Assembly: GCA_043736515.1 (NCBI GenBank)
Contig: JAYTCK010000045.1
Span: forward strand, 1-49,553
Reading direction: 5' to 3'
Origin: MHLP01 sp043736515
GTDB lineage: Bacteria > Patescibacteriota > Minisyncoccia > Phycocordibacterales > UBA6899
Length of the DNA: 49,553 nucleotides
Positions 43,025 to 49,553 of the stretch are shown here, piece after piece. The notes beneath the pieces were generated by a model. That model had not been told where the DNA came from and made no database searches. It was given only the letters and a program-made list of their open reading frames with translations. Both the position numbers and the translations under genes were made by a program. The number at the start of each line of letters is the position of its first letter. Position 1 is the stretch's first letter.

Positions 43025-44098
43025 ATGCGTCAATTCATAAACCAGGAGCTTGCAGAATTAGCACAAAAATTAGGGCCGCTCACCGATGAATTTGAGGGCA
43101 AGACGGTGCTTATTAATGGCGCCGCGGGATTTTTGGGTAATTATTTTGTCGGACTTTTCCAATATTTAAATCGGGAGCAATTTACAAAACCCGTAAAAGT
43201 CATAGCGCTTGATAATTTTATTACCGGCGCAAAAGACAGCCCATTTTTTGATCTTGAAGATCCCAATCTGCAATTTATTGGCCATGACGTACGTGTACCC
43301 TTCGACACTGAAGAGCCAATTGACTATATCATTCATGCAGCGGGTATTGCCTCGCCAGTATTTTATGCAAAATATCCAATGGAAACGATTGCCGCGACCA
43401 TAGACGGGATCAAGAATACGCTCGAACTCGCGCGCCTCAAAAAACCGAAAGCCGTCGTCTATTTTAGCTCAAGCGAAATTTACGGAGACCCAGAGCCGAG
43501 CGCGATTCCTACAAAAGAAGACTACCGCGGCTCTGTTTCCTGCACAGGACTCCGGGCTTGCTACGATGAATCAAAACGCATGGGTGAAACTATTGCGACG
43601 ATACACCAACGTCTTCACGATATACCCGTTATGATCATCCGCCCTTTCAACGTCTATGGGCCAGGCATGAAGATTGATGACCAGCGCGTGTTGCCAAACT
43701 TTTTGAATGCCGCGATTGACGGCAAGACCATCGAGATTCATAACCGCGGAGAGCAGACGCGCACCTTTGCCTATGTGACCGACGCAGTGAACGGCTTCTT
43801 CCGCGTACTCCTCCTTGGCCGCCCCGGTGAGGCATACAATATTGGCTCGGATGATGAAGAGACCTCGATATATGAACTCGCCAAAAAAGTGGAGAAAGTT
43901 CACGGTAAGCCCTTGGACATTAAACTTTCGGATTACCCTCCAGGCTACCCTGTCGGTGACCCAAACCGCCGCCAGCCTGATCTCACCAAAGCGCGAACTG
44001 AACTCGGCTATAAACCGGAATCAACGATGGATGAGGGTCTTAAGCGCATGATGAAGTGGTATCTACTCTTGCGAGAGAGAGAACGCGCCAAACAATAA
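43025..44098 (+). CDS. NAD-dependent epimerase/dehydratase, UXS-like
   Basis: 357 residues of the extended SDR family. NAD site LINGAAGFLGNYFV (29-42), FSSSEIYGDP with the catalytic Ser, LRACYDESKRMGE with the Tyr-x3-Lys pair, and RPFNVYGPGM. The CYDESKR form resembles UDP-glucuronate decarboxylases, where CYDEGKR is common; a 4-epimerase is also possible. It is 21 bases after C-methyltransferase copy 2. Confidence 0.83.
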   Translation: MRQFINQELAELAQKLGPLTDEFEGKTVLINGAAGFLGNYFVGLFQYLNREQFTKPVKVIALDNFITGAKDSPFFDLEDPNLQFIGHDVRVPFDTEEPIDYIIHAAGIASPVFYAKYPMETIAATIDGIKNTLELARLKKPKAVVYFSSSEIYGDPEPSAIPTKEDYRGSVSCTGLRACYDESKRMGETIATIHQRLHDIPVMIIRPFNVYGPGMKIDDQRVLPNFLNAAIDGKTIEIHNRGEQTRTFAYVTDAVNGFFRVLLLGRPGEAYNIGSDDEETSIYELAKKVEKVHGKPLDIKLSDYPPGYPVGDPNRRQPDLTKARTELGYKPESTMDEGLKRMMKWYLLLRERERAKQ

Positions 44099-44210
44099 AC
44101 CTCTCAAAATAAGTGGCGTCACGAGTGGTGCCCTGCTGAAACCGTGGAGCCACGAGCTAGGAGCACGTACCTACCGCGAACGTTGTCGTGCAAGATATTT
44201 TTGTCTTTGC
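44099..44210. other. structured intergenic region between convergent genes
   Basis: GC-rich 112 bases with several small hairpins: 44116-44133, a CGTGG/CCACG hairpin, and GCACG pairing with CGTGC before a TTTTT near 44200. No protein gene is supported. It may hold the terminator for the rightward SDR gene, or a small RNA. Confidence 0.3.
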
Positions 44211-44972
44211 TTATGCTACTGTGCAATTCTTGCAATGAAAAAACTTTGTCTTGAAACCCATTTGCGCAAAAGCGTATTGAAAAAGTGTGCCAAATGTTTG
44301 GAATGCATATACGACTGATTTTTTAATACTGATCGAGGAGTGCTCTTTGGAGTAATCACATCTGATCGCAAGTTCACCGATGCGCAGGTTGCAATAACGC
44401 GCTTGTGCAATGATCTCGAAACTATAAAGAAAATCATCAGAAGTGCCGGTGAAATCGACAGTCTCGACGAGCTTGCGCGAATACACACGAAATCCTGTAT
44501 GGAATTCGGTAAGCGGTACCCCGAGTACGATCCTGTCTATTGTGGAAAGCGCAATGTTTGCAGACCAGCGCGCAAAAGACATTTTGTCACGTAGTGGCTG
44601 CATCACATCGGTAAAACGAGAACCGAGCAAAAAGTCCTTCCCCTCTCGCATAATCTCAAGCGCTCGTGGAATAAAGGATGGATCATACTGCCCATCGCCG
44701 TGAATCTCCACCATGTAATCAGCGCCGAGCTCAACCGCCTTGTGAAGACCAAATTTAATGTTGGCACCATAGCCACCATGAGGATGCGTGAATGCCTTGA
44801 TGCCGAGTTTTTGAGCCACCGCAAACGTATCATCGGTCGACCCATCGTCCACAAGAATAATCTCGTCGAAATATTCTTTCGGTACGCGGTTCCAGATCCC
44901 CTCTACCATACTGGCGCAATTCCACGTCATGATAATGCCGACAACTTTGTCTTTTTTCTGTTCAGTAGTCAT
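44211..44972 (-). CDS. GT2-family glycosyltransferase
   Basis: 253 residues. GT-A fold with IIMTWNCASMVEGIWNRVP (13-31), IILVDDGSTDDT (37-48), VEIHGDGQYDPSFIP (the Asp-x-Asp site) and FLLGSRFTD. No membrane helices, unlike the 39.3-kb GT2. FHTGFRVYSRKLVE is typical of polyprenyl-phosphate mannose/glucose synthases. A TATTTT box lies six bases before the ATG. Confidence 0.87.
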   Translation of the reverse strand: MTTEQKKDKVVGIIMTWNCASMVEGIWNRVPKEYFDEIILVDDGSTDDTFAVAQKLGIKAFTHPHGGYGANIKFGLHKAVELGADYMVEIHGDGQYDPSFIPRALEIMREGKDFLLGSRFTDVMQPLRDKMSFARWSANIALSTIDRIVLGVPLTEFHTGFRVYSRKLVETVDFTGTSDDFLYSFEIIAQARYCNLRIGELAIRCDYSKEHSSISIKKSVVYAFQTFGTLFQYAFAQMGFKTKFFHCKNCTVA

Positions 44973-45014
44973 TGTAAGAAAATATTTTAAAAAAACTCCG
45001 AAAAATACATCGTT

Positions 45015-45644
45015 CTATTTTATCAGAAAAAGATTATATCCACTCACCTGACTACTTTTGATCTTGCCCGTCAAACGATCAAGCACGTAAAACACGTTGC
45101 AAATAGATTTACTTCTTCCAAGTGGTGAATTTCTAATCCATGTCTCGAGAGCCCCTCGCACTGATTGTAGCTCCATCTGTGCAAATGGTTTCGACAAGAG
45201 TGTCAGCGTATCCTTGGTAAAGCGCCAATAATCCGCATAATATCCTTTCTCCGCATGATAATAGTACAGAAATGGCACGTAAATGAAGCAATATCCGCCC
45301 GGCTTGAGTACGCGATACATTTCTTCAAATGCCTTGATAGGATTCTCCACATGTTCAAGTACCGAAATACAAATTATTGCGTCAACTGAATTATCCGCAA
45401 ATGGCAAATCATGAATATCCCCCACTATATCGGGATGATAATCTGGCACGGGATCCATAACCTTGTAGTCAGTTTTTTCGGCGTACGGCAAAATCCATGC
45501 GCGACTTTTGTCAAAACGATTATTTTTCTCTTTTGCGATTCGCAACCCCCCACCGATATCAATAATAAGTTTTTTCTCAGTAAAAAGTTTTTTAATCTTT
45601 TCCTCAAAAAAGATCTCCCAAGGTTTTTTGGGCCATAAATTCAT
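45015..45644 (-). CDS. SAM-dependent methyltransferase, gene D
   Basis: 209 residues with LIIDIGGGLRIA (~26-37), PVPDYHPDIVGDIHDLPF, IICISVLEHVENPIKAFEEMYRVLKPGG and YVPFLYYYHAEKGYYADYWRF. It is similar in outline to gene A at 35.3 kb. Driven by a strong promoter that shares its region with the divergent rfbA. Confidence 0.85.
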   Translation of the reverse strand: MNLWPKKPWEIFFEEKIKKLFTEKKLIIDIGGGLRIAKEKNNRFDKSRAWILPYAEKTDYKVMDPVPDYHPDIVGDIHDLPFADNSVDAIICISVLEHVENPIKAFEEMYRVLKPGGYCFIYVPFLYYYHAEKGYYADYWRFTKDTLTLLSKPFAQMELQSVRGALETWIRNSPLGRSKSICNVFYVLDRLTGKIKSSQVSGYNLFLIK

Positions 45645-45650
45645 TTGTCT

Positions 45651-45678
45651 ATTATAAAGAGCACCGATAGATAATCAA
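45651..45678 (-). promoter_or_regulatory. promoter of methyltransferase D
   Basis: Minus strand TTGATT (45678-45673), 16-base spacer, perfect TATAAT (45656-45651), then six bases to the ATG at 45644. Leaderless start predicted. Confidence 0.75.
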
Positions 45679-45680
45679 GC

Positions 45681-45710
45681 TTGTGAACACCCAACTTAGT
45701 GGTGTAGGAT
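45681..45710 (+). promoter_or_regulatory. rfbA promoter
   Basis: TTGTGA (45681-45686), 18-base spacer, TAGGAT (45705-45710), nine bases before the ATG at 45720. It abuts the opposite-strand promoter. Confidence 0.5.
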
Positions 45711-45719
45711 ACATGGAGC

Positions 45720-46466
45720 ATGAAAGGAGTCATTCTTGCGGGAGGCAGTGGTACACGTCTTCATCCGCTCACTAAGATCACCAATAAACATTTGCTTCCG
45801 CTCTACAACAAGCCGGTGATTTTTCATGCAGTGGAAAAACTTGTGCATGCGGGCATAGACCGCATCATGATTGTTGTCTCTCCTGCCTACCTCGACGACT
45901 TTGTGAGTGTTTTGGGTTCGGGGCAGGATTTCAGGACACAAAATGGGCATCAAATTCAGATTATCTACGGCATCCAAAATGAGCCAGGTGGGATTGCGCA
46001 AGGACTTTGTATAGCCAAAGACTTCGTTGGCACCGAAAGCTGCGTGCTACATCTTGGCGACAATATTATTGAGGATGATATATCCGAACATGTTGCAAAC
46101 TTCATTTCAGGAGCAAAAATATTTCTTAAGGCGGTGCATGATCCGGAGCGCTTTGGTGTTGCGACACTCGACAAAGCCGGTAGCGTCACCGAGGTGATTG
46201 AAAAACCAAAGCAACCAAAAACAAACCTCGCCGTCGTCGGTGTGTACATTTATGATAATTCTGTTTTCGCAAAAATGATTGGACAACCCGTATCTGATCG
46301 TGGCGAATACGAGATCACTTGGGTGACAAACAAATACATTGAGGAAGGCACGCTCAAATCGGGACACGTTGAAGGTGCATGGTTTGATATTGGCACTTTT
46401 GACAGCTTACTCAATGCGTCGCAATACATGAAAGAAAAAAATCAAAAAAGCGGCTCATCAAAATAA
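45720..46466 (+). CDS. rfbA: glucose-1-phosphate thymidylyltransferase-like (short RfbA)
   Basis: 248 residues; makes dTDP-glucose (or UDP-glucose). Signature LAGGSGTRLHPLTK (6-19) with KHLLPLYNKPVI (23-34), LHLGDNII (~110), VIEKPKQPKTNLAVVGVYIYD and EGAWFDIGTFDSLLNAS. The ~290-residue RfbA C-terminal region is absent, so it belongs to the short group. It forms an operon with rfbB, three bases apart. Confidence 0.85.
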   Translation: MKGVILAGGSGTRLHPLTKITNKHLLPLYNKPVIFHAVEKLVHAGIDRIMIVVSPAYLDDFVSVLGSGQDFRTQNGHQIQIIYGIQNEPGGIAQGLCIAKDFVGTESCVLHLGDNIIEDDISEHVANFISGAKIFLKAVHDPERFGVATLDKAGSVTEVIEKPKQPKTNLAVVGVYIYDNSVFAKMIGQPVSDRGEYEITWVTNKYIEEGTLKSGHVEGAWFDIGTFDSLLNASQYMKEKNQKSGSSK

Positions 46467-46469
46467 CCC

Positions 46470-47426
46470 ATGAGTTACGACAAAACTATCCTTGTTACAG
46501 GCGGAGCAGGCTTTATCGGAAGCAATTATTTAAATACGGTAGTACCCAAATATTCCAACTATCAATTTATTAATATTGATGCGTTGACCTATGCTGCCAA
46601 TAGACAAAACATTGGTGTTGAGAATGAGCCAAACTATGTGTTCGTAGAGACAGACATTCGAGACAAAAAAGCGTTGGAGCTCATCTTCAATAAATTTTCT
46701 CCAACACATGTCATTAACTTTGCAGCAGAAAGCCATGTTGATAACTCTATCTCGGGCCCTCTCATTTTTGTTGAGACAAATATTGTTGGCACAGAAAATC
46801 TTCTCGAATGTGCGCGCCAACAAAACATCGTGCGGTTTCACCAGATCTCGACGGACGAAGTGTATGGGTCGTTAGCACCCGATGCAAAACCGACAACTGA
46901 AGATGCGCCACTCCTTCCCAATAGCCCCTATAGCGCCTCAAAAGCGAGCGCAGACCTACTCGTGCGCTCTTATCACAAGACTTTCGAGCTCGACACCATC
47001 ATCACCCGTGCTTCAAATAATTACGGACCAAATCAGCATCAAGAAAAACTTATCCCCCGCTTCATTACCAACCTTCTCGAGAATAAAAAAATCCCCGTAT
47101 ACGGTGAGGGGCTGAATATACGTGACTGGATACACGTATCCGATCACGTGGAAGGGATCGATGCGGCATTCCACAAAGGAAAAAGTGGTGAAATCTACAA
47201 CCTTGGAGGTGGTCAAGAGTTAACGAATCTCAGCATCACGAACGAGGTACTCGGACTCCTTGGTAAGGGTGATGAAATGATCGAGCATGTCACCGATCGA
47301 CTTGGCCATGATTTTCGTTATAGTCTTGATTCGTCGAAAGCAGAGCAAGATCTCGGCTGGACACCCAAAAAAGATTTTTCAACTGGACTGAAAGAGACTG
47401 TTGGATACTACGCAAATAAAAAATAA
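46470..47426 (+). CDS. rfbB: dTDP-glucose 4,6-dehydratase
   Basis: 318 residues of the extended SDR family. NAD site VTGGAGFIGSNY (9-20), AAESHVDNSISGP, STDEVYGS with the catalytic Asp-Glu pair and YSASKASAD, RASNNYGPNQHQEKLIP, NIRDWIHVSDH. It produces dTDP-4-keto-6-deoxy-glucose, substrate for the reductase-like gene at 48957. No 3,5-epimerase gene (rfbC) is in the window, but the reductase family can carry epimerase activity. Confidence 0.94.
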   Translation: MSYDKTILVTGGAGFIGSNYLNTVVPKYSNYQFINIDALTYAANRQNIGVENEPNYVFVETDIRDKKALELIFNKFSPTHVINFAAESHVDNSISGPLIFVETNIVGTENLLECARQQNIVRFHQISTDEVYGSLAPDAKPTTEDAPLLPNSPYSASKASADLLVRSYHKTFELDTIITRASNNYGPNQHQEKLIPRFITNLLENKKIPVYGEGLNIRDWIHVSDHVEGIDAAFHKGKSGEIYNLGGGQELTNLSITNEVLGLLGKGDEMIEHVTDRLGHDFRYSLDSSKAEQDLGWTPKKDFSTGLKETVGYYANKK

Positions 47427-47453
47427 CAGCCCCCATCTCTGGGGGTTGTTATT
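47422..47453. terminator. bidirectional intrinsic terminator
   Basis: A 13-bp stem pairs 47422-47434 with 47441-47453, core CCCCC/GGGGG. It overlaps the rfbB stop and lies between convergent genes. The T run is better on the minus strand, so it also serves the FN3 gene. Confidence 0.85.
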
Positions 47454-47501
47454 AGGAGTTGTTAACGCAATCTGGCTAAGTGTGAGCCATTTAATTTGGG
47501 T

Positions 47502-48830
47502 TTACAATGCGTTCGTGGTGGTTGCCGTAACAATCATATTGTCAAAGCTTAAACCGTCACCTCCTTCTTGTTCATCGTTAACAAATACCTGGTCAAGCAC
47601 CGGCACAAATCCTCCCAACGGGGCCGACACATTGAATACTTGAGTACCATTGGAGACACTTATCTTCAGCTCATTGTTCACGATAGTGAGGGTAAAGAAG
47701 TATGTTACACCGGCGTCAAACTGAAATGGAGTAGGCATAAAAGATGCCAGGTTGGTTGGTGACTGTCCGTCATACTTGAACAAGTATATTCCCGAATTAC
47801 CATAAGCAAAGCTCGGACGAGAGAGATTCACGCTTAATCCTTTTATTGGACGATACGACAAATATTGATCAACCGGAGCCCCAGGATAGTAAGTGAAACC
47901 GGAGGCTGCATTCATGAGTCCGACCGACTGGGTCACGCGACCAAAGCCACCAGGAGTGTACGTGAATGTCATGGTAGCATCCCGAGTGCTCGTAGCCATC
48001 GGAGCATAAGCGTAAGGCTGTGCATGGTGACAACAGGCAATTGGGTCAGGCGGAGCGTAGCGATATTGAAGCGAACCATTTCGGAGTTCGATATGCGCCG
48101 GATACTGGGTTTGCCCAGATGCAGAAACCGTTTGCGTAAAAAGTTCGTTTCCTTTTGCCCAAATTCCCCCAACCTGCGCGCTTCCCAACGCAAGACTGTC
48201 TGGGCGAGTAAAGTCATCCTTAAAAATGATACGCGGACCAACTGATACTGGAGGGGGTGGAGGTAAGATTTGAGCGAGCGTAGTAAATGATTGTTTACTA
48301 CTCGTTGCTGTGTTTCCACTTGCATCGCGAGAGACAACAACATAGTTGTATGTTTTTGATGCCGTCAGTCCGTTAATGCTTAAGCGGTGACTTACCACAA
48401 ACTGAGCATCGCTTCCAACTGCAGGGGATGTCGTTGGGAATAAATAAATTTTACTATCAGATAATTCATTTGTGGTCCACGTAATCGTTGCCGTTGTTTT
48501 GGTGGTTGTTGACCTAATGCCTGAGATCACCGGCGCGGTCGTGTCGGGTACATTTGAACTGCCGCCACCTGGGATCGCGGGGACTGCTGGGATTGCCGGA
48601 TTGGGACCACCACCTTGCTCGTTCCCCGAAGATGGGATTGCCGGTATCGCGGGAATCGTACCCGACGGAGTTACTGCGTGGCGATTCTCCGCGCGATTTT
48701 CCAAACCAGGGGGTATCGAGCTTCTCGTATTACCAGCATCATTTCTGCCGGAACTTGAATTCGCTGACACCAGTGAGACGAGACCGACAGCAAACACAAC
48801 AAACGCAATGCCAAGTAATTTTATTTGCAT
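47502..48830 (-). CDS. secreted Fibronectin-III protein with Pro-rich linker and lectin-like domain
   Basis: 442 residues with a signal peptide or anchor (6-24), a low-complexity linker with repeated IPAIPAIP-type motifs (~58-95), one FN3 domain (~97-187: TAPVISGIRST, TATITWTTNE, DASGNTAT), and a C-terminal domain of ~235 residues beginning IIFKDDFTRPDS, which looks like a concanavalin-type jelly roll. No catalytic residues are evident. It is likely a surface or secreted glycan-binding protein. Rightward rfbB and this gene converge on one terminator. Function unknown. Confidence 0.75.
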   Translation of the reverse strand: MQIKLLGIAFVVFAVGLVSLVSANSSSGRNDAGNTRSSIPPGLENRAENRHAVTPSGTIPAIPAIPSSGNEQGGGPNPAIPAVPAIPGGGSSNVPDTTAPVISGIRSTTTKTTATITWTTNELSDSKIYLFPTTSPAVGSDAQFVVSHRLSINGLTASKTYNYVVVSRDASGNTATSSKQSFTTLAQILPPPPPVSVGPRIIFKDDFTRPDSLALGSAQVGGIWAKGNELFTQTVSASGQTQYPAHIELRNGSLQYRYAPPDPIACCHHAQPYAYAPMATSTRDATMTFTYTPGGFGRVTQSVGLMNAASGFTYYPGAPVDQYLSYRPIKGLSVNLSRPSFAYGNSGIYLFKYDGQSPTNLASFMPTPFQFDAGVTYFFTLTIVNNELKISVSNGTQVFNVSAPLGGFVPVLDQVFVNDEQEGGDGLSFDNMIVTATTTNAL

Positions 48831-48838
48831 ATGATTAA

Positions 48839-48866
48839 ATTATATACCAACTCGGCCTCGCGGCAA
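48839..48866 (-). promoter_or_regulatory. promoter of the FN3 gene
   Basis: Minus strand TTGCCG (48866-48861), 16-base spacer, TATAAT (48844-48839), eight bases before the ATG. Confidence 0.75.
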
Positions 48867-48956
48867 CTAATACCAACGTGGTACACAGCAGCTGGTGCAA
48901 AGAATTGTGCGTGGGATACCGATAGTATACAATACGAAAACACATTATCTTCATAT

Positions 48957-49553
48957 ATGAAAATACTCATCTTTGGAAACGGATTTCTCGGAAAACAAAT
49001 GGCGGATTATCTTGAGGCAGAATTAAGTTCTGCCCGAATTACTACTCCAGAAGATCTTGAGATCAGTATCACACAAAAGCCAGACATCATTATTAATGCC
49101 GTTGCAAAAACAGGCCGTCCAAATGTTGACTGGTGTGAGGACAACAGAGAAGAAACGTACTTTGCAAACGTGGAGGTGCCCAAAATACTTGCTGATTATG
49201 CAAATCGTGAAGGAATTCGTATGGTGCAATTTTCGAGCGGCTGTATCTATGAGGGCGACAAGGGAGGTGCGGGCTTCGACGAAGACGATCAGCCAAATTT
49301 TGAAAAATCTTATTATTCATATACTAAAGCTGAAGCAGAGCGTGCACTCGCCAAGTACGACAACATTCTCACCCTTCGGCCGCGCATGCCCATTACGGCA
49401 GTCCCTTCCGATCGCAATCTCATCAACAAGCTCCTTGGATACAAAAGTATCATTGAAACTCCAAACTCAGTGACAGTAATCGAGGATCTCCTTCCTGCAC
49501 TAAAAGGACTTATTGAGGGTGGGCATACGGGCACTTTTAACATAATTAACCCC
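48957..49553 (+). CDS. RmlD-like NRS/ER-type 4-keto-rhamnose epimerase/reductase (3' cut)
   Basis: At least 199 residues and open at the window edge, so partial. It begins KILIFGNGFLGKQMADYL (Rossmann glycine motif), then TGRPNVDWCED (~53-63), FSSGCIYEGD (~93-102), DEDDQPNF, YYSYTKAEAE with the Tyr-x3-Lys pair, and LTLRPRMPI. The TGRPNVDWCE, GCI(F/Y)E and DxPNF stretches are those I know from the eukaryotic NRS/ER group, which both epimerises and reduces 4-keto-6-deoxy sugars. With rfbA-rfbB it fits a dTDP-rhamnose pathway lacking rfbC. RmlD itself is the alternative. Confidence 0.82.
   Translation, partial: MKILIFGNGFLGKQMADYLEAELSSARITTPEDLEISITQKPDIIINAVAKTGRPNVDWCEDNREETYFANVEVPKILADYANREGIRMVQFSSGCIYEGDKGGAGFDEDDQPNFEKSYYSYTKAEAERALAKYDNILTLRPRMPITAVPSDRNLINKLLGYKSIIETPNSVTVIEDLLPALKGLIEGGHTGTFNIINP

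Noticed and set aside
1..49553. tRNA, rRNA, insertion sequence or CRISPR array
   Set aside because: None seen by reading. A covariance or repeat search could still find a divergent tRNA.

Overview
The window looks like a chromosomal stretch of a Patescibacteria (Candidate Phyla Radiation, Parcubacteria-like) bacterium. This is inferred from gene style, not from a marker gene. Genes are packed with ATGA and TAATG overlaps. Shine-Dalgarno sites are mostly absent, and -10 boxes sit 6-9 bases before start codons. There is a 20-residue Lys/Ala-only protein. Families common in that group recur: O-antigen ligase with TPRs, cupins overlapping gmd, and CCL-type citrate lyase pieces. No rRNA, tRNA, transposase or CRISPR array was seen.

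Left part (1-9.3 kb): a possible structured RNA, the Lys/Ala micro-gene and murB. Further right is a leftward run of genes: SGNH hydrolase, MBOAT O-acyltransferase, a three-gene ATP-citrate lyase (ATP-grasp subunit, CoA-binding phosphohistidine subunit, citryl-CoA lyase), and an O-antigen-ligase/Wzy-type membrane protein with TPRs. At 9.26-10.35 kb an AbiEii-type toxin-antitoxin pair is bracketed by two perfect 42-bp direct repeats.

The rest (10.4-49.5 kb) is one large surface-glycan island. manC (rightward) is followed by a leftward nonulosonic-acid-type block (22.1 to 11.8 kb): two SpsF cytidylyltransferases, two DegT aminotransferases, a Gfo/Idh oxidoreductase, PseB, a GNAT, a NeuB/PseI-type synthase, a PseG-like candidate of unknown function, a DUF218 protein and two unknown proteins. 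A divergent rightward block (22.2-32.8 kb) carries an N-acetyl-sugar amidotransferase coupled to an amidase-signature protein, a KpsC/S-like transferase, a Wzx flippase, a sugar C-methyltransferase, an aldo/keto reductase, gmd, a cupin and a GT4 glycosyltransferase. A leftward block (40.3-32.8 kb) holds a GT2, asnB, three methyltransferases, a GT-C membrane protein and an FkbM methyltransferase. The right end has a GT39-like protein, a second C-methyltransferase, a UXS-like SDR, another GT2 and methyltransferase, rfbA-rfbB, a secreted FN3 protein, and an NRS/ER-like rhamnose reductase cut by the window edge.

Together the genes outline nucleotide-sugar synthesis, modification (amidination, C- and O-methylation, O-acetylation), lipid-linked assembly, flipping by Wzx and polymerisation or ligation by the Wzy-like protein. 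The citrate lyase could supply acetyl-CoA for the acetyl transfers. The points most worth checking are the repeat-flanked toxin-antitoxin cassette, the amidase-amidotransferase pairing, the split ATP-citrate lyase, and the recurring leaderless promoter layout.
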